This document shows positions 39,514-47,931 of a stretch of 64,000 nucleotides of DNA, piece after piece. Both the position numbers and the translations under genes were made by a program. The DNA is from Leekyejoonella antrihumi (GTDB lineage: Bacteria; Actinomycetota; Actinomycetes; Actinomycetales; Dermatophilaceae). Every line of letters begins with the position of its first letter. Position 1 is the first letter of the stretch. The stretch lies in assembly GCF_007845645.1 (NCBI RefSeq), contig NZ_VCQV01000020.1, forward strand, positions 1 through 64,000, read 5' to 3'. The notes under the pieces were generated by a model, which was not told where the DNA came from, ran no database searches, and saw only the letters and a program-made list of their open reading frames with translations.

Positions 39514-42030
39514 ATGAGCACACCGACCGGCGGTCGCGGGTCGATGAGCCAGATCACCCTGCGGCATGGCGATCGCACCTGGCCGCTTGAGCCACAGAAC
39601 ATCGTGGTCGCCGGTCGCAGCCAGGACTGTGAGATCGTGGTCACCGACACGCAGGCGTCCCGCCACCACGCCCAGTTCCGCCGTCGCGGTTCCACCGTGG
39701 TGGTCGAGGACCTCGGCAGCTCCAACGGCACCTGGGTCGACGGGGCCCGAATCACGACGCCGGCCACGCTCGCCGACGGCGCCGCGGTGCACATCGGCGA
39801 CCGAGGCGGCACGCCCGTCACGGTCAGCATCACCCGGCCGACACCCGCTGTGCGTATGCCGCGTACCGGCACCCCGTCGATGCCGCTGCCCCAGCGACCT
39901 GCCGCCTCCGCCAGGAGGCCACTCCCCCGCAAGGGCGCCGCCCCCGCAGTGCCACCCGCACCCAGCAACACCGGCGTCGTCTTCGACCGGTGGACTCTGC
40001 CCAGCGGTCCGATGCCGACGCGCACTCCGGCGCCCAGCGCCCGCGCCACGGTCACGGGCTCCGCGCCGCAGGTGATGCCGGTGCCGCTCCAGGCGCCGTC
40101 CGGTGGCAACGCGGGCGGGCCGTTCACCATCGGCCGGGGGCTGGAGAACAAGATCGTCGTGGACGACCTGCTGGTGTCCCGCCATCACGTGCGCCTGGTC
40201 CCACGAAGCCCCGGGTTCGAGGTGCACGACCTGGGCAGTCGCAACGGCACCTACGTCAATGGTCATCGCATCGACGTCGCGCACATCGGTGCGGGAGACC
40301 TGCTCGCCGTCGGTCACTCCCGGTTCACCGTCCGGCATGGGCAATTGGTCGCCAGCATCGACGAGGGCGACGTCAACTTCGTGGCCAACCACCTGTCATT
40401 CGCGCTCCCGGACGGAAAGACGCTCCTCGACGACGTCTCCTTTGCCCTCGAAGGTTCCAGCCTCCTGGCCGTGATCGGTCCGTCGGGCGCCGGCAAGTCC
40501 ACCATGCTCAAGGCCCTCACCGGGTCGCAGCCGGCGACCGAGGGGGAGGTCTACTACGACGGGCGAGACCTCTACGACAACTTCCAGGACCTGCGGCACC
40601 GCATCGGTGTCGTCCCCCAGGAAGACGTCGTGCACCGCCAGCTCACCGTGCGTCAGGCCCTGCGGTTCGCCGCCGAGCTTCGCTTCCCCGACGACCTGGA
40701 CGCGAACCTGCGCAACCAGCGCGTCGACGAGGTGATGGCGGAGCTGGAGCTCACGGGCCACGCGCAGACCCGGGTCGACCGGCTCTCCGGCGGCCAGCGC
40801 AAGCGCACCTCGGTCGCGCTCGAACTGCTGACCCGCCCGTCGCTGCTGTTCCTCGACGAGCCGACCTCCGGCCTTGACCCCGGCCTGGACAAGCAGGTGA
40901 TGCAGACCCTTCGCGAGCTGGCCGACGGAGGCCGCACCGTCGTCGTCGTCACCCACAGCATCGCCAACCTGCGCACGTGCGACAAGGTGCTGCTGCTCGC
41001 GCCCGGCGGCAAGGTCGCCTACTTCGGACCACCGGACGAGATGCTCGGGTTCTTCGGCGCCACCGACCACGCGGACATCTTCACCTCCGTCTCGCGGGAC
41101 CCGGACGGCGCTCAGCACCGCTTCCGGATCTCCCCGATGGAGAGCGAGCAGGTCAAAGGTCCGCTCAGCGCACCACGCCCGCAGGCGCCGCCGCTGGAGA
41201 AGCCATCGCGACAGCAAAGCATCTTCGCGCAGCTCTCGACCCTGGCGCGGCGGCACCTGCGCGTGATCCTGGCAGACCGGGGCTACGCCATGTTCATGAT
41301 CCTGCTGCCGGTCGTGCTTGCGATCCTCACCATGGTGGTGCCCGGTGATCACGGCCTACAGATGCAGATCGGCCGGATGCGAACCACCGAGGCCATGCAG
41401 CTGTTGGTGGTGCTCATCATCGGGGCGGTCTTCATGGGCACGGCGGCCAGCGTGCGCGAACTCGTCGGTGAACGAGCGATCTATAACCGGGAGGAGGCCG
41501 TCGGGCTTTCCCCGCAGGCCTACCTCTGGGGCAAGCTGACGATCTTCGGTGTGCTCACGCTGCTGCAGTCCGTGGTGCTGGTGCTGCTGGTCGAGCTGCG
41601 CAAGCCGGCGGCGACCTCCGCGGTGATCTTGGGTTCGCCCACTCTCGAGCTCATCGTCGCCTGCTGGTTGACGGCGTTCGCCGCGGTCGCGCTCGGGTTG
41701 CTGATGTCCAGCTTCGTGCGCACCTCCGAGCAGGTGATGCCGCTGCTCGTGGTGTCGATCATGGCCCAGTTGGTGCTCTGCGCCGGTCTGTTTCCGGTGC
41801 GTGGGCGCGCGGGCCTCGAGCAGATCGCCTGGCTCGCTCCGGCGCGTTGGGGTTACGCCGACACGGCATCGACCGTCGATCTCGGCACCATACTGCCGTC
41901 ACAGGGCGGTGACTCGCTGTGGAACCACGCACCGAGCAGCTGGATCCTCTCGGCCGCCATGCTGGTCGTGCTGACCGCCGTGTTCTCGTCGATCACGCTC
42001 TGGCGCCTCACCCGCAGCCCCAAGGACTGA
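39514..42030 (+). CDS. FHA-FHA-ABC exporter, Rv1747-like
   Basis: An 838-residue fused half-transporter. Domains in order are FHA1 (about 20-95, SRHHAQF and DLGSSNGTWVDG), a Pro-rich linker, FHA2 (about 205-275, SRHHVRL and DLGSRNGTYVNG), an ABC ATPase (about 290-530) with GPSGAGKST, LSGGQRKRTSVALELL and LLFLDEPTSGLD, then an ABC-2 permease with about six helices (590-838). This is the architecture of M. tuberculosis Rv1747, whose FHA domains are bound by phosphorylated threonines under PknF control. No kinase gene is adjacent here. A lipid-linked substrate is possible. Confidence 0.9.
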   Translation: MSTPTGGRGSMSQITLRHGDRTWPLEPQNIVVAGRSQDCEIVVTDTQASRHHAQFRRRGSTVVVEDLGSSNGTWVDGARITTPATLADGAAVHIGDRGGTPVTVSITRPTPAVRMPRTGTPSMPLPQRPAASARRPLPRKGAAPAVPPAPSNTGVVFDRWTLPSGPMPTRTPAPSARATVTGSAPQVMPVPLQAPSGGNAGGPFTIGRGLENKIVVDDLLVSRHHVRLVPRSPGFEVHDLGSRNGTYVNGHRIDVAHIGAGDLLAVGHSRFTVRHGQLVASIDEGDVNFVANHLSFALPDGKTLLDDVSFALEGSSLLAVIGPSGAGKSTMLKALTGSQPATEGEVYYDGRDLYDNFQDLRHRIGVVPQEDVVHRQLTVRQALRFAAELRFPDDLDANLRNQRVDEVMAELELTGHAQTRVDRLSGGQRKRTSVALELLTRPSLLFLDEPTSGLDPGLDKQVMQTLRELADGGRTVVVVTHSIANLRTCDKVLLLAPGGKVAYFGPPDEMLGFFGATDHADIFTSVSRDPDGAQHRFRISPMESEQVKGPLSAPRPQAPPLEKPSRQQSIFAQLSTLARRHLRVILADRGYAMFMILLPVVLAILTMVVPGDHGLQMQIGRMRTTEAMQLLVVLIIGAVFMGTAASVRELVGERAIYNREEAVGLSPQAYLWGKLTIFGVLTLLQSVVLVLLVELRKPAATSAVILGSPTLELIVACWLTAFAAVALGLLMSSFVRTSEQVMPLLVVSIMAQLVLCAGLFPVRGRAGLEQIAWLAPARWGYADTASTVDLGTILPSQGGDSLWNHAPSSWILSAAMLVVLTAVFSSITLWRLTRSPKD

Positions 42031-42080
42031 CGCGCTGACCGCGGCGACCGGACCTGCTCGAGTTGCCCGGCCCACCATCA

Positions 42081-42632
42081 TCACTCTGTGAGCCGGTGGA
42101 CGGCGTCGGCAAGGTCGCGCACGCCACGGCGCAGGTCCGCGCTGTCCGCCTCGATTCCGTAGTCGAGGTGGAATCCCATCAGCGCCGCATCCAGCAGCGG
42201 GACGACTCGACGCGCGCCGGTGCGGGTCGCTCCGCACGCTGTGAGGTAGTCCACCAAGGCGACCGCCCAGATCTCGTTGCTCTGCCGCACCGCCGAACGG
42301 TATGGCTCGTCGCCGAGCAGCCCTGACGCCGAAGCCTGCTCGTAGAGGTGCTGACACCGATCGAGCTGACCGTCCGTGTGTACCTCCCAGAGTCGCAGCA
42401 CGCCCGCCCGCACCGTCTGCGCCGGCGGCAGATCTCTCAACACCTCACTGGACCGCCGGGTGCTCTCATCGATCACGGCGATGACGAGCGCGTCCTTGGA
42501 TCCGAAGTGGTAGAGCAGCATCCGGTCGCTGGTCCCGAGTGCCGCGGCCATCGGACGCAGACTGAGACCGATCAGGCCGTGCTCGAGCGCGTAGTCGGTC
42601 GCTTGCTGCAGCAGCTCGTCTCGTCGGCTCAT
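42081..42632 (-). CDS. TetR-family regulator
   Basis: This encodes 183 residues from the ATG at 42632; the longer frame to 42677 would run through the operators. The N-terminal helix-turn-helix is at about 8-50 (ATDYALEHGLIGLSLRPMAAALGTSDRMLLYHFGSKDALV). The C-terminal ligand domain is helical with no recognised family. It is divergent from an SMR efflux gene with two TGTAGC dyads between them, so it most likely represses itself and the pump until a toxic compound binds. Confidence 0.87.
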   Translation of the reverse strand: MSRRDELLQQATDYALEHGLIGLSLRPMAAALGTSDRMLLYHFGSKDALVIAVIDESTRRSSEVLRDLPPAQTVRAGVLRLWEVHTDGQLDRCQHLYEQASASGLLGDEPYRSAVRQSNEIWAVALVDYLTACGATRTGARRVVPLLDAALMGFHLDYGIEADSADLRRGVRDLADAVHRLTE

Positions 42633-42640
42633 GGTCCGTT

Positions 42641-42686
42641 GAGTGTAGCGGGTGCTACACTCAATAAAATGTAGCACTCGCTACAT
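42641..42686. promoter_or_regulatory. Twin TGTAGC-N4-GCTACA operators between tetR and SMR genes
   Basis: GAGTGTAGC-GGGT-GCTACACTC (42641-42662) and ATGTAGC-ACTC-GCTACAT (42669-42686) are both perfect palindromes with four-base centres. Their centres lie about 26 bases apart. The AT-rich CAATAAAAT between them is the probable -10 area. Such paired dyads are typical TetR targets. Confidence 0.75.
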
Positions 42687-42711
42687 CTGAAGTCCAGGAG
42701 ATGTCCCAATC

Positions 42712-43038
42712 ATGTTGTTGGCACCCGCGCTACTCGCGGTCGCGATCGTCGTCGAGGTGGGGGCAACTGCCGTCCTGCCGCGTGCGCAGGGGTTCACCGA
42801 TCTACCGTGGACCTTTGTCGTGCTCGTCGGCTACGGCCTGTCAATCGCACTGTTGGCGGTCGTGGTCAAACACATCCCCGTGGCGGTGACGTATGCGGTG
42901 TGGTCCGGCGCCGGGACGGCCCTCGTAGCAATGATCGGTGCGCTCTGGCTCAAGGAACCGCTCAGCGTGGCGCAGGTGGCCTGCCTCGCACTGATCATTC
43001 TCGGAGTGGTCGGGCTCAATCTCGCCGGCACACACTGA
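42712..43038 (+). CDS. SMR-family multidrug efflux protein
   Basis: A 108-residue protein with four transmembrane helices. The essential membrane Glu of EmrE-like proteins is at residue 15 (AIVVEVGATAVLPRA), and later helices have the conserved VAVTYAVWSGAGTALVAMIGALWLKEPL stretch. It works as a dimer and exchanges protons for cationic drugs. Twin TetR operators lie just upstream. The length and motif spacing are normal for the drug-efflux branch. Confidence 0.88.
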   Translation: MLLAPALLAVAIVVEVGATAVLPRAQGFTDLPWTFVVLVGYGLSIALLAVVVKHIPVAVTYAVWSGAGTALVAMIGALWLKEPLSVAQVACLALIILGVVGLNLAGTH

Positions 43039-43079
43039 TTCCGCCCGCCGCGGGGGCGTCCAGGACCGCCTCGGTCGTC

Positions 43080-43532
43080 CTACGCGGCGGGGAGCTGCTG
43101 GTGCGTGCTGACGGCGAGACGGTTCCAGACGTTGATGGCGGAGATCGCCATCAACAGCTGAACGATCTCCTTGTCGTCGAAGGACTTCTTCGCACCGGCC
43201 CAGACGGCGTCCGAGACTCCTGCGACACTGATCCGCGTCACTTCCTCGGTCAGTGCGAGGGCGGCACGCTCTCGTTCCGAGTACACCGCAGGAGCCTCCG
43301 ACCAGCCGGCGATCACATCGAGCTTGCGTTGGTTCACCTGCTGGGCACGGGCCTCCTTGTAGTGCATGTCCAGACACCACGCGCAACCATTGATCTGGGA
43401 AGCCCGGATCTTCACCAAGGCCAGCAGCGGCTCGCCCAAGCTGCCTGCGTGGATGTACTTCTCCATCGCGATCATGGGCTTGTACGCTTCCTGATCGATG
43501 TCCTGGATCGACATGCGCTGCTCATCCGACAT
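43080..43532 (-). CDS. Carboxymuconolactone decarboxylase/AhpD-like protein
   Basis: A 150-residue helical protein. Cys50 and Cys53 in NGCAWCLDMHYKEA form the CxxC-x3-H active site of AhpD-type peroxidase partners. The flanking LALVKIRASQ and ERERAALALTEEVTRIS are also typical of this family. Members use the cysteine pair to reduce peroxides. It is divergent from a DUF1348 gene; the 252-base gap contains no gene or clear operator that I can identify. Confidence 0.83.
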   Translation of the reverse strand: MSDEQRMSIQDIDQEAYKPMIAMEKYIHAGSLGEPLLALVKIRASQINGCAWCLDMHYKEARAQQVNQRKLDVIAGWSEAPAVYSERERAALALTEEVTRISVAGVSDAVWAGAKKSFDDKEIVQLLMAISAINVWNRLAVSTHQQLPAA

Positions 43533-43784
43533 GATTAATCTTCTCTCTATCCTTGCCGTTTCGGCAATTTCGGATCACCACACGTGAATTGCCCTGACGT
43601 TCCGGCGCTCGGGATCTTCAGGCAATGCCCTCGGCTCGGGTCTCCGGCAGATGCAAGCGCTTGAACGGGGCGCGCGCGCACCCTTGAACAGCCGGCGCCC
43701 CAACCGGTACCTCTCCAGGATAAACCTCTCCGATACGTCCTAAACTGGCAGCAGGGAACGACTACTCCCCGAAAGGATCTGACC

Positions 43785-44249
43785 ATGACTGAGCAACGTC
43801 CCCCACTCCCCCCGTTCGACGAGCACAGCGCGCTGCAGAAGGTGCAAGGGGCCGAGGATGCCTGGAACACATGCGATCCGGTCAAGGTCGCGTCGGGCTA
43901 CTCCGAGGACTCGGTGTGGCGCAACCGGGACAGCTTCATCACCGGACGTGAGCAGATCATCACTCTGCTCCGAGACAAGTGGTCGCGTGAGCTCGACTAC
44001 GCGCTACGCAAGCAGCTGTGGTCGTTCTCCGGCAACCGGATCGCGGTGCGCTACCAGTACGAGAGCCACGATCCGAGCGGTCAGTGGTGGCGTAGCTACG
44101 GCAACGAGCTGTGGGAGTACGACGAGTTCGGATTGAACTGCCGCCGAGAGTCCAGCATCAATGACATCAAGATCTCCGAGTCGCAGCGGCGCATCTTCGG
44201 CCCACGGTCCGAGTCCGACCGCGGGCAGGACGTCATCGCGCTGCAGTAG
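43785..44249 (+). CDS. DUF1348/SnoaL-like protein
   Basis: A 154-residue NTF2-like protein. The ATG at 43785 has AAAGGA upstream. A helical start ([43 protein letters not shown]) is followed by strands with [33 protein letters not shown], close to the DUF1348 consensus. These form a cone-shaped alpha+beta barrel with an inner pocket. No enzyme activity is established for DUF1348. It is convergent with the ABC permease gene. Confidence 0.82.
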   Translation: MTEQRPPLPPFDEHSALQKVQGAEDAWNTCDPVKVASGYSEDSVWRNRDSFITGREQIITLLRDKWSRELDYALRKQLWSFSGNRIAVRYQYESHDPSGQWWRSYGNELWEYDEFGLNCRRESSINDIKISESQRRIFGPRSESDRGQDVIALQ

Positions 44250-44270
44250 CCCGGTCAGTCGGCCAGCGGC

Positions 44271-45221
44271 TCAGCTGGTGATGTCCTTGCCGGCGAACCG
44301 GGCCCACGCAGCCAGCAGGAACACCACGATGTAGGCACCGTCGACCCACGCCCCCTGGATCATCTGGTCCCACCGAGGTGGGTCGTGCATCAGGTCGGCG
44401 AAGGCGGGCCACTTGTCGACCAGGAGCCACGGCCGCAGAAACGACAGCTGCGGCACCGCATCGACGATCCACATGGCCGCAACGATCACCATCAGCGCGA
44501 CCGTCACAGCAATTGGCTGCTCGGTGAGCGTGGACAAGAACAGTCCGATCGCGGCAAGCGCACACATGCCCAGTGCGACGTACACCAGCGCCACGGCCAG
44601 ACGTCCGATACCTGCACCCAGTCCGATCTGGGTGCCGGACAGCGTGGTCATCTGGCCCGTCCCGAAGATGATCGAGCCGACGACCGCTCCCAGGACGACG
44701 ACGGTGCCGACTGCGATGAAGGCTCCCACGACCAGGGCGAAGTACTTCACCGCGAGGATCCGCGGTCGGCTGACCGGCACAGTCAGCAGATATCGCAGCG
44801 TCCCCACATGCGCCTCGCCGGCGATCGTGTCGCCTGACACCATCGCCATCGCCAACGGCAGGAAGAGAGTCAGCTCGACTGTCAGAGAGGTGAATCCGAC
44901 GAACAGCCCGTTCTCCGTGATCTGGTCCAAGAACGTCGGGCCGCCACCTCTCGACGGTGGAGACAGCTTGACCGCGACCGCCAGCAGGATCGGCACGAGT
45001 GCCAGCACGACAAGACCCGCCTGGTTGCGACGCCTGCCGAACATCAACCGCAGCTCCGACCGGGCGAATCGCCACAGAGCCAACCATCTCCGGGGTCCGC
45101 GCAAAGTATCGGAGCGACGAAGGAGCGCAGAACTTTCGGGGTCCCTGCGAAGTGTCGGAGCGAGCTTGCGAGCGGAGAACTTCGAGGGGTGGCTTGGTGG
45201 GGTGGATTTACGCGCGGACAT
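44271..45221 (-). CDS. ABC transporter permease (ABC-2 type) with repeat-derived N-terminus
   Basis: This encodes 316 residues. The ATG at 45221 has GGGGAGGG six bases upstream and overlaps the ATPase stop by 14 bases. Residues 10-43 or so are translated from two copies of the dispersed 66-bp repeat (HPSKFSARKLAPTLRRDPES), so the native permease starts near RRWLALWRFARSELRLMFGRRR. Six transmembrane helices follow. The gene partners the ATPase directly upstream. Whether the extension is made depends on the start used, but no later ATG or GTG precedes the conserved part. Confidence 0.8.
   Translation of the reverse strand: MSARKSTPPSHPSKFSARKLAPTLRRDPESSALLRRSDTLRGPRRWLALWRFARSELRLMFGRRRNQAGLVVLALVPILLAVAVKLSPPSRGGGPTFLDQITENGLFVGFTSLTVELTLFLPLAMAMVSGDTIAGEAHVGTLRYLLTVPVSRPRILAVKYFALVVGAFIAVGTVVVLGAVVGSIIFGTGQMTTLSGTQIGLGAGIGRLAVALVYVALGMCALAAIGLFLSTLTEQPIAVTVALMVIVAAMWIVDAVPQLSFLRPWLLVDKWPAFADLMHDPPRWDQMIQGAWVDGAYIVVFLLAAWARFAGKDITS
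45092..45190. repeat. Two diverged copies of the 66-bp repeat inside the permease 5' end
   Basis: Copy A (45092-45141) contains GCAAAGTATCGGAGCGACGA and GCAGAACTTTCGGGG. Copy B (45138-45190) contains GTGTCGGAGCGAGCTTGCGAG and GGAGAACTTCGAGGGG. Both match the core of the array at 34307-34570, in the same orientation, but are shorter and more diverged. They lie in frame within the 5' end of an ABC permease gene, right after the ATPase stop. Confidence 0.85.
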
Positions 45222-46197
45222 CGAAACCCTCCCCGGTCAGCGAGACGTAGAAGTCCTCCAGGCTCGGCGTCTCCACCTGAAACCCGCGCACCCGCACCTG
45301 ACCCGCCACCAGGCGTGCCACCAGGTCTTCCGGCAGCGCGAGCGTCGCCGCCGAAGGCACTCCGGTCACGACGTCACCGGTCACCTGCACTGCGCCCAGG
45401 CCGCCCTCGCGAAGGAGCTGCGCGCATCGACCCGGGTCCGGGGTACGCACCACCACGGTGGCCTGCTGCGTCGACTGCACCTCATGTATCGGTCCTTGCG
45501 CGACCAGCCTGCCGGCCCGCATGACGCCGATATGGCTGCAGATCTGCTCGATCTCCGACAGCAGGTGGCTCGAGATGAGGATTGTCATCCCATCATTCAC
45601 GAGCGCGGATACCAGGTGGCGAACCTCTCGAGTCCCTTGCGGGTCAAGCCCGTTCGTCGGTTCATCCAGGATCAGCAGGTCCCGAGGGGCGAGCAGGGCG
45701 GCGGCGATCGCCAGGCGCTGCTTCATCCCGAGCGAGTAGGCGCGGTACCGCTTGCCGGCAGCCGCGCCGAGCCCGACTCGTTCCAGCGCCGACCGGATGC
45801 GGGCCGCACTGGTTGCGGCCGAGGCATGCGCATCCGCCGCGTCCAGCCGTTGCAGGTTGGCGGTCCCCGACAGATAGGGGTGGAATGCGGGGCCCTCCAC
45901 CAGCGATCCGACCCGCGGCAGGGCATCGCGCTGCCGCGCAGGCATCGGGTAGCCGAGGATGTCGTGGTCGCCCGCGGTCGGGTGGACCAGACCGAGCAGC
46001 ATCCGGATGGTCGTCGTCTTGCCCGAGCCGTTGGGCCCGAGGAAGCCATAGACACTTCCCCGCGGCACCCTCAGTGACAGGTCGTCGACTGCCGCGACCT
46101 CACCGAATCGCTTGGTCAGGCTGCGGGTCTCGATCGCCGGCCGCGAACCGCTGCCATCGCTGGCGCCGCCTGGTTCAGCCGCGGCCGAGGGCGGCAT
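45208..46197 (-). CDS. ABC transporter ATP-binding protein
   Basis: About 329 residues from the ATG at 46197; a GTG at 46221 in the same frame is possible. The gene overlaps the end of the LolA-like gene either way. Motifs are Walker A GPNGSGKTT, signature YSLGMKQRLAIAAALL (SLGMKQ instead of LSGGQ, usual for this exporter class), Walker B LLILDEPTNGLD and the H-loop ISSHLL. A C-terminal extension of about 100 residues matches drug or lantibiotic-type ABC-2 exporters. It works with the permease encoded next. Confidence 0.87.
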   Translation of the reverse strand: MPPSAAAEPGGASDGSGSRPAIETRSLTKRFGEVAAVDDLSLRVPRGSVYGFLGPNGSGKTTTIRMLLGLVHPTAGDHDILGYPMPARQRDALPRVGSLVEGPAFHPYLSGTANLQRLDAADAHASAATSAARIRSALERVGLGAAAGKRYRAYSLGMKQRLAIAAALLAPRDLLILDEPTNGLDPQGTREVRHLVSALVNDGMTILISSHLLSEIEQICSHIGVMRAGRLVAQGPIHEVQSTQQATVVVRTPDPGRCAQLLREGGLGAVQVTGDVVTGVPSAATLALPEDLVARLVAGQVRVRGFQVETPSLEDFYVSLTGEGFDVRA

Positions 46198-47368
46198 ACA
46201 ACTGGTTTGGTGCAACCGCACCGACGGCGATCCGTCCGTCGTTGGTGAGAACTGCGGAGAACAGGGCCGAGGTCAGCAGGTGACCGCTGCCCCAGGCACC
46301 GGAGACCCGTGGAAGCAATTGCAGCATGCCGGCGAGCTCGCCGGTCTGTCCGCTGCCCGAAGGGCCCGCGTTGGTGTCGCCGACCGACTTCGGCAGCGTT
46401 CCGACCAGCACTGAGGACCAGCCGGCACCCACGGTGCGCCACGCAGACCCGGCAGTCGCCGGTCGCGGCGCCGCCGGGTGGCCCGGAGCGGCCTTCGATC
46501 CGGGCATCATCGGGTGGGCCTTCGGCGGGCCGGCGGGCGGCGTGACCTGGGTGACCTTGGAGCCGGGCGGCGGAGTGAACGCGAACCGCGACGCCGCGGG
46601 GACGCTGAAGTCGACGCTGGTGAAACCCGCGCTGATTGCGGGCTTGCCGGCACCGCGGGCGAAGACCTGCACGCGCAGTGGCACGTGCTTCGCCGCGTCG
46701 ATCGCCACTCGCACCGATCCGATCCGGGTGGCGGAGGTCTTGGGGGCGAACGTCAGCTGGTATGCCGATCGGCCGGCGACTCTGACATCGCTGGTCGTGG
46801 TCACCCTTGTCGTCGGCGCCAGCATCCCCAGTGCCCAGGTGGCGAGCCCCTGCGGTGTCATCGCCGCAGCTCCACCGGGCAGCGGGTTCGGCGTGGGCTT
46901 GAGATGATCGGTGGTCATCCGGTGCGGGTCCGGGGCCAAACGCAGATGCTGGACGGTCTTGCCTGCGCTCTGCCACAGCCACGCGTCGGTGCCATTGGTG
47001 ATCGCGTCGGTCTCGCTCGCGCTGCCCATGATGGCGATGCGCGAACTGTGCGGCGCGGCATACCAGACCCGCAGCGTGTTTGTGCCGCTGAGCAGCGACA
47101 GCGGTGACGCCGCGGTCGAACCACCGGCCAGCTGGCTGGGCAACTGGGGCAGACCCAGATTTGTCGACTCGTCGACGATGCCGGAGAAACCGGCCGGCGA
47201 AGCGGCTGCAAGGTCGGTCAACAGCTGCTGGGCGGTGCGTGCCGGCAGCTTGGGCGCAGCCGACGCCGGCAGGTGGGTCGCCACCTGACCGCCAGCGATC
47301 AGCGCCACCACCGCAACGCCAGGGACGGACCATCGCAGCAACGGATGACGTGCCGTCATCGTATTCAT
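46175..47368 (-). CDS. Secreted LolA-like lipoprotein-sorting domain protein
   Basis: A 397-residue protein. An N-terminal signal segment (WSVPGVAVVALIAGGQVATH ending in ASA) predicts export. The body has the alternating strands of the LolA/LppX-like fold (TLRVWYAAPHSSRIAIMG, GTDAWLWQSAGKTVQHLRL, RSAYQLTFAPK), and the middle is Pro/Gly/His-rich. It overlaps the start of an ABC ATPase gene, a pairing common in Actinobacteria. A role in envelope lipid or lipoprotein handling with that transporter is inferred. ATG 47368 is used; GTG 47371 and ATG 47359 are alternatives. Confidence 0.75.
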   Translation of the reverse strand: MNTMTARHPLLRWSVPGVAVVALIAGGQVATHLPASAAPKLPARTAQQLLTDLAAASPAGFSGIVDESTNLGLPQLPSQLAGGSTAASPLSLLSGTNTLRVWYAAPHSSRIAIMGSASETDAITNGTDAWLWQSAGKTVQHLRLAPDPHRMTTDHLKPTPNPLPGGAAAMTPQGLATWALGMLAPTTRVTTTSDVRVAGRSAYQLTFAPKTSATRIGSVRVAIDAAKHVPLRVQVFARGAGKPAISAGFTSVDFSVPAASRFAFTPPPGSKVTQVTPPAGPPKAHPMMPGSKAAPGHPAAPRPATAGSAWRTVGAGWSSVLVGTLPKSVGDTNAGPSGSGQTGELAGMLQLLPRVSGAWGSGHLLTSALFSAVLTNDGRIAVGAVAPNQLYAALGRG

Positions 47369-47416
47369 CACTCCACGATAGGCCCGCCGGCTGTGAAAGT
47401 CGCGTGAAATCGTGTG

Positions 47417-47884
47417 TCAGTGGCGGTGGACACCGATGGCCCGCTGGGCGTCGCGCAGATCCTGCCTCTCGCGCAGCGCCTGCCGCTTGTCGTGCAGCTT
47501 CTTGCCCTTGGCGAGCGCGATCTCGACCTTGGCGCGGCCGTCGACGAAATAGAGGGACAGCGGGATGAGGGTGTGACCCGACTCCCCCGACTTGGACAGC
47601 AGCTTGTCGATCTCATGCCGGTGCATGAGCAGCTTGCGACGCCGCCGAGCCGCGTGGTTGGTCCAGGTCCCCTGCAGATATTGCGGGATGTGCACGCCCT
47701 CGAGCCACAGCTCACCGTCGCGCTCCGTCGCAAATCCGTCGACCAGGGACGCACGCCCCATACGCAGACTCTTGACCTCGGTGCCCATGAGGACCAGGCC
47801 CGCCTCGACCGTGGCCTCAATGAGGTAGTCGTGGCGCGCCTTCTTGTTGTTGGCAACGAGCTTCTTGCCTTGTTCCTTGGGCAT
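47417..47884 (-). CDS. smpB: SsrA-binding protein SmpB
   Basis: A 155-residue OB-fold protein that partners tmRNA in ribosome rescue. It has the conserved [45 protein letters not shown] core, [17 protein letters not shown] and a basic C-terminal tail that inserts in the decoding channel. It follows the M23 hydrolase gene of the ftsEX cluster. The tmRNA gene ssrA, often downstream of smpB, is not present here; a LolA-like gene occupies that place. Confidence 0.95.
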   Translation of the reverse strand: MPKEQGKKLVANNKKARHDYLIEATVEAGLVLMGTEVKSLRMGRASLVDGFATERDGELWLEGVHIPQYLQGTWTNHAARRRRKLLMHRHEIDKLLSKSGESGHTLIPLSLYFVDGRAKVEIALAKGKKLHDKRQALRERQDLRDAQRAIGVHRH

Positions 47885-47931
47885 CCTGCAATTCTACGGT
47901 CGCCGTGCAACCCGATTTGTCATGGTGCGGA

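Noticed and set aside
43547-43885. Minus-strand 112-codon frame overlapping the DUF1348 start
   Set aside because: It lies mostly in the promoter gap and runs antisense into a gene with good family similarity. Its Cys/Arg/Ser-rich text has no domain.
47369-47420. ssrA (tmRNA) next to smpB
   Set aside because: The space after smpB is under 50 bases and is followed by the LolA-like gene; no tRNA-like ends are visible.
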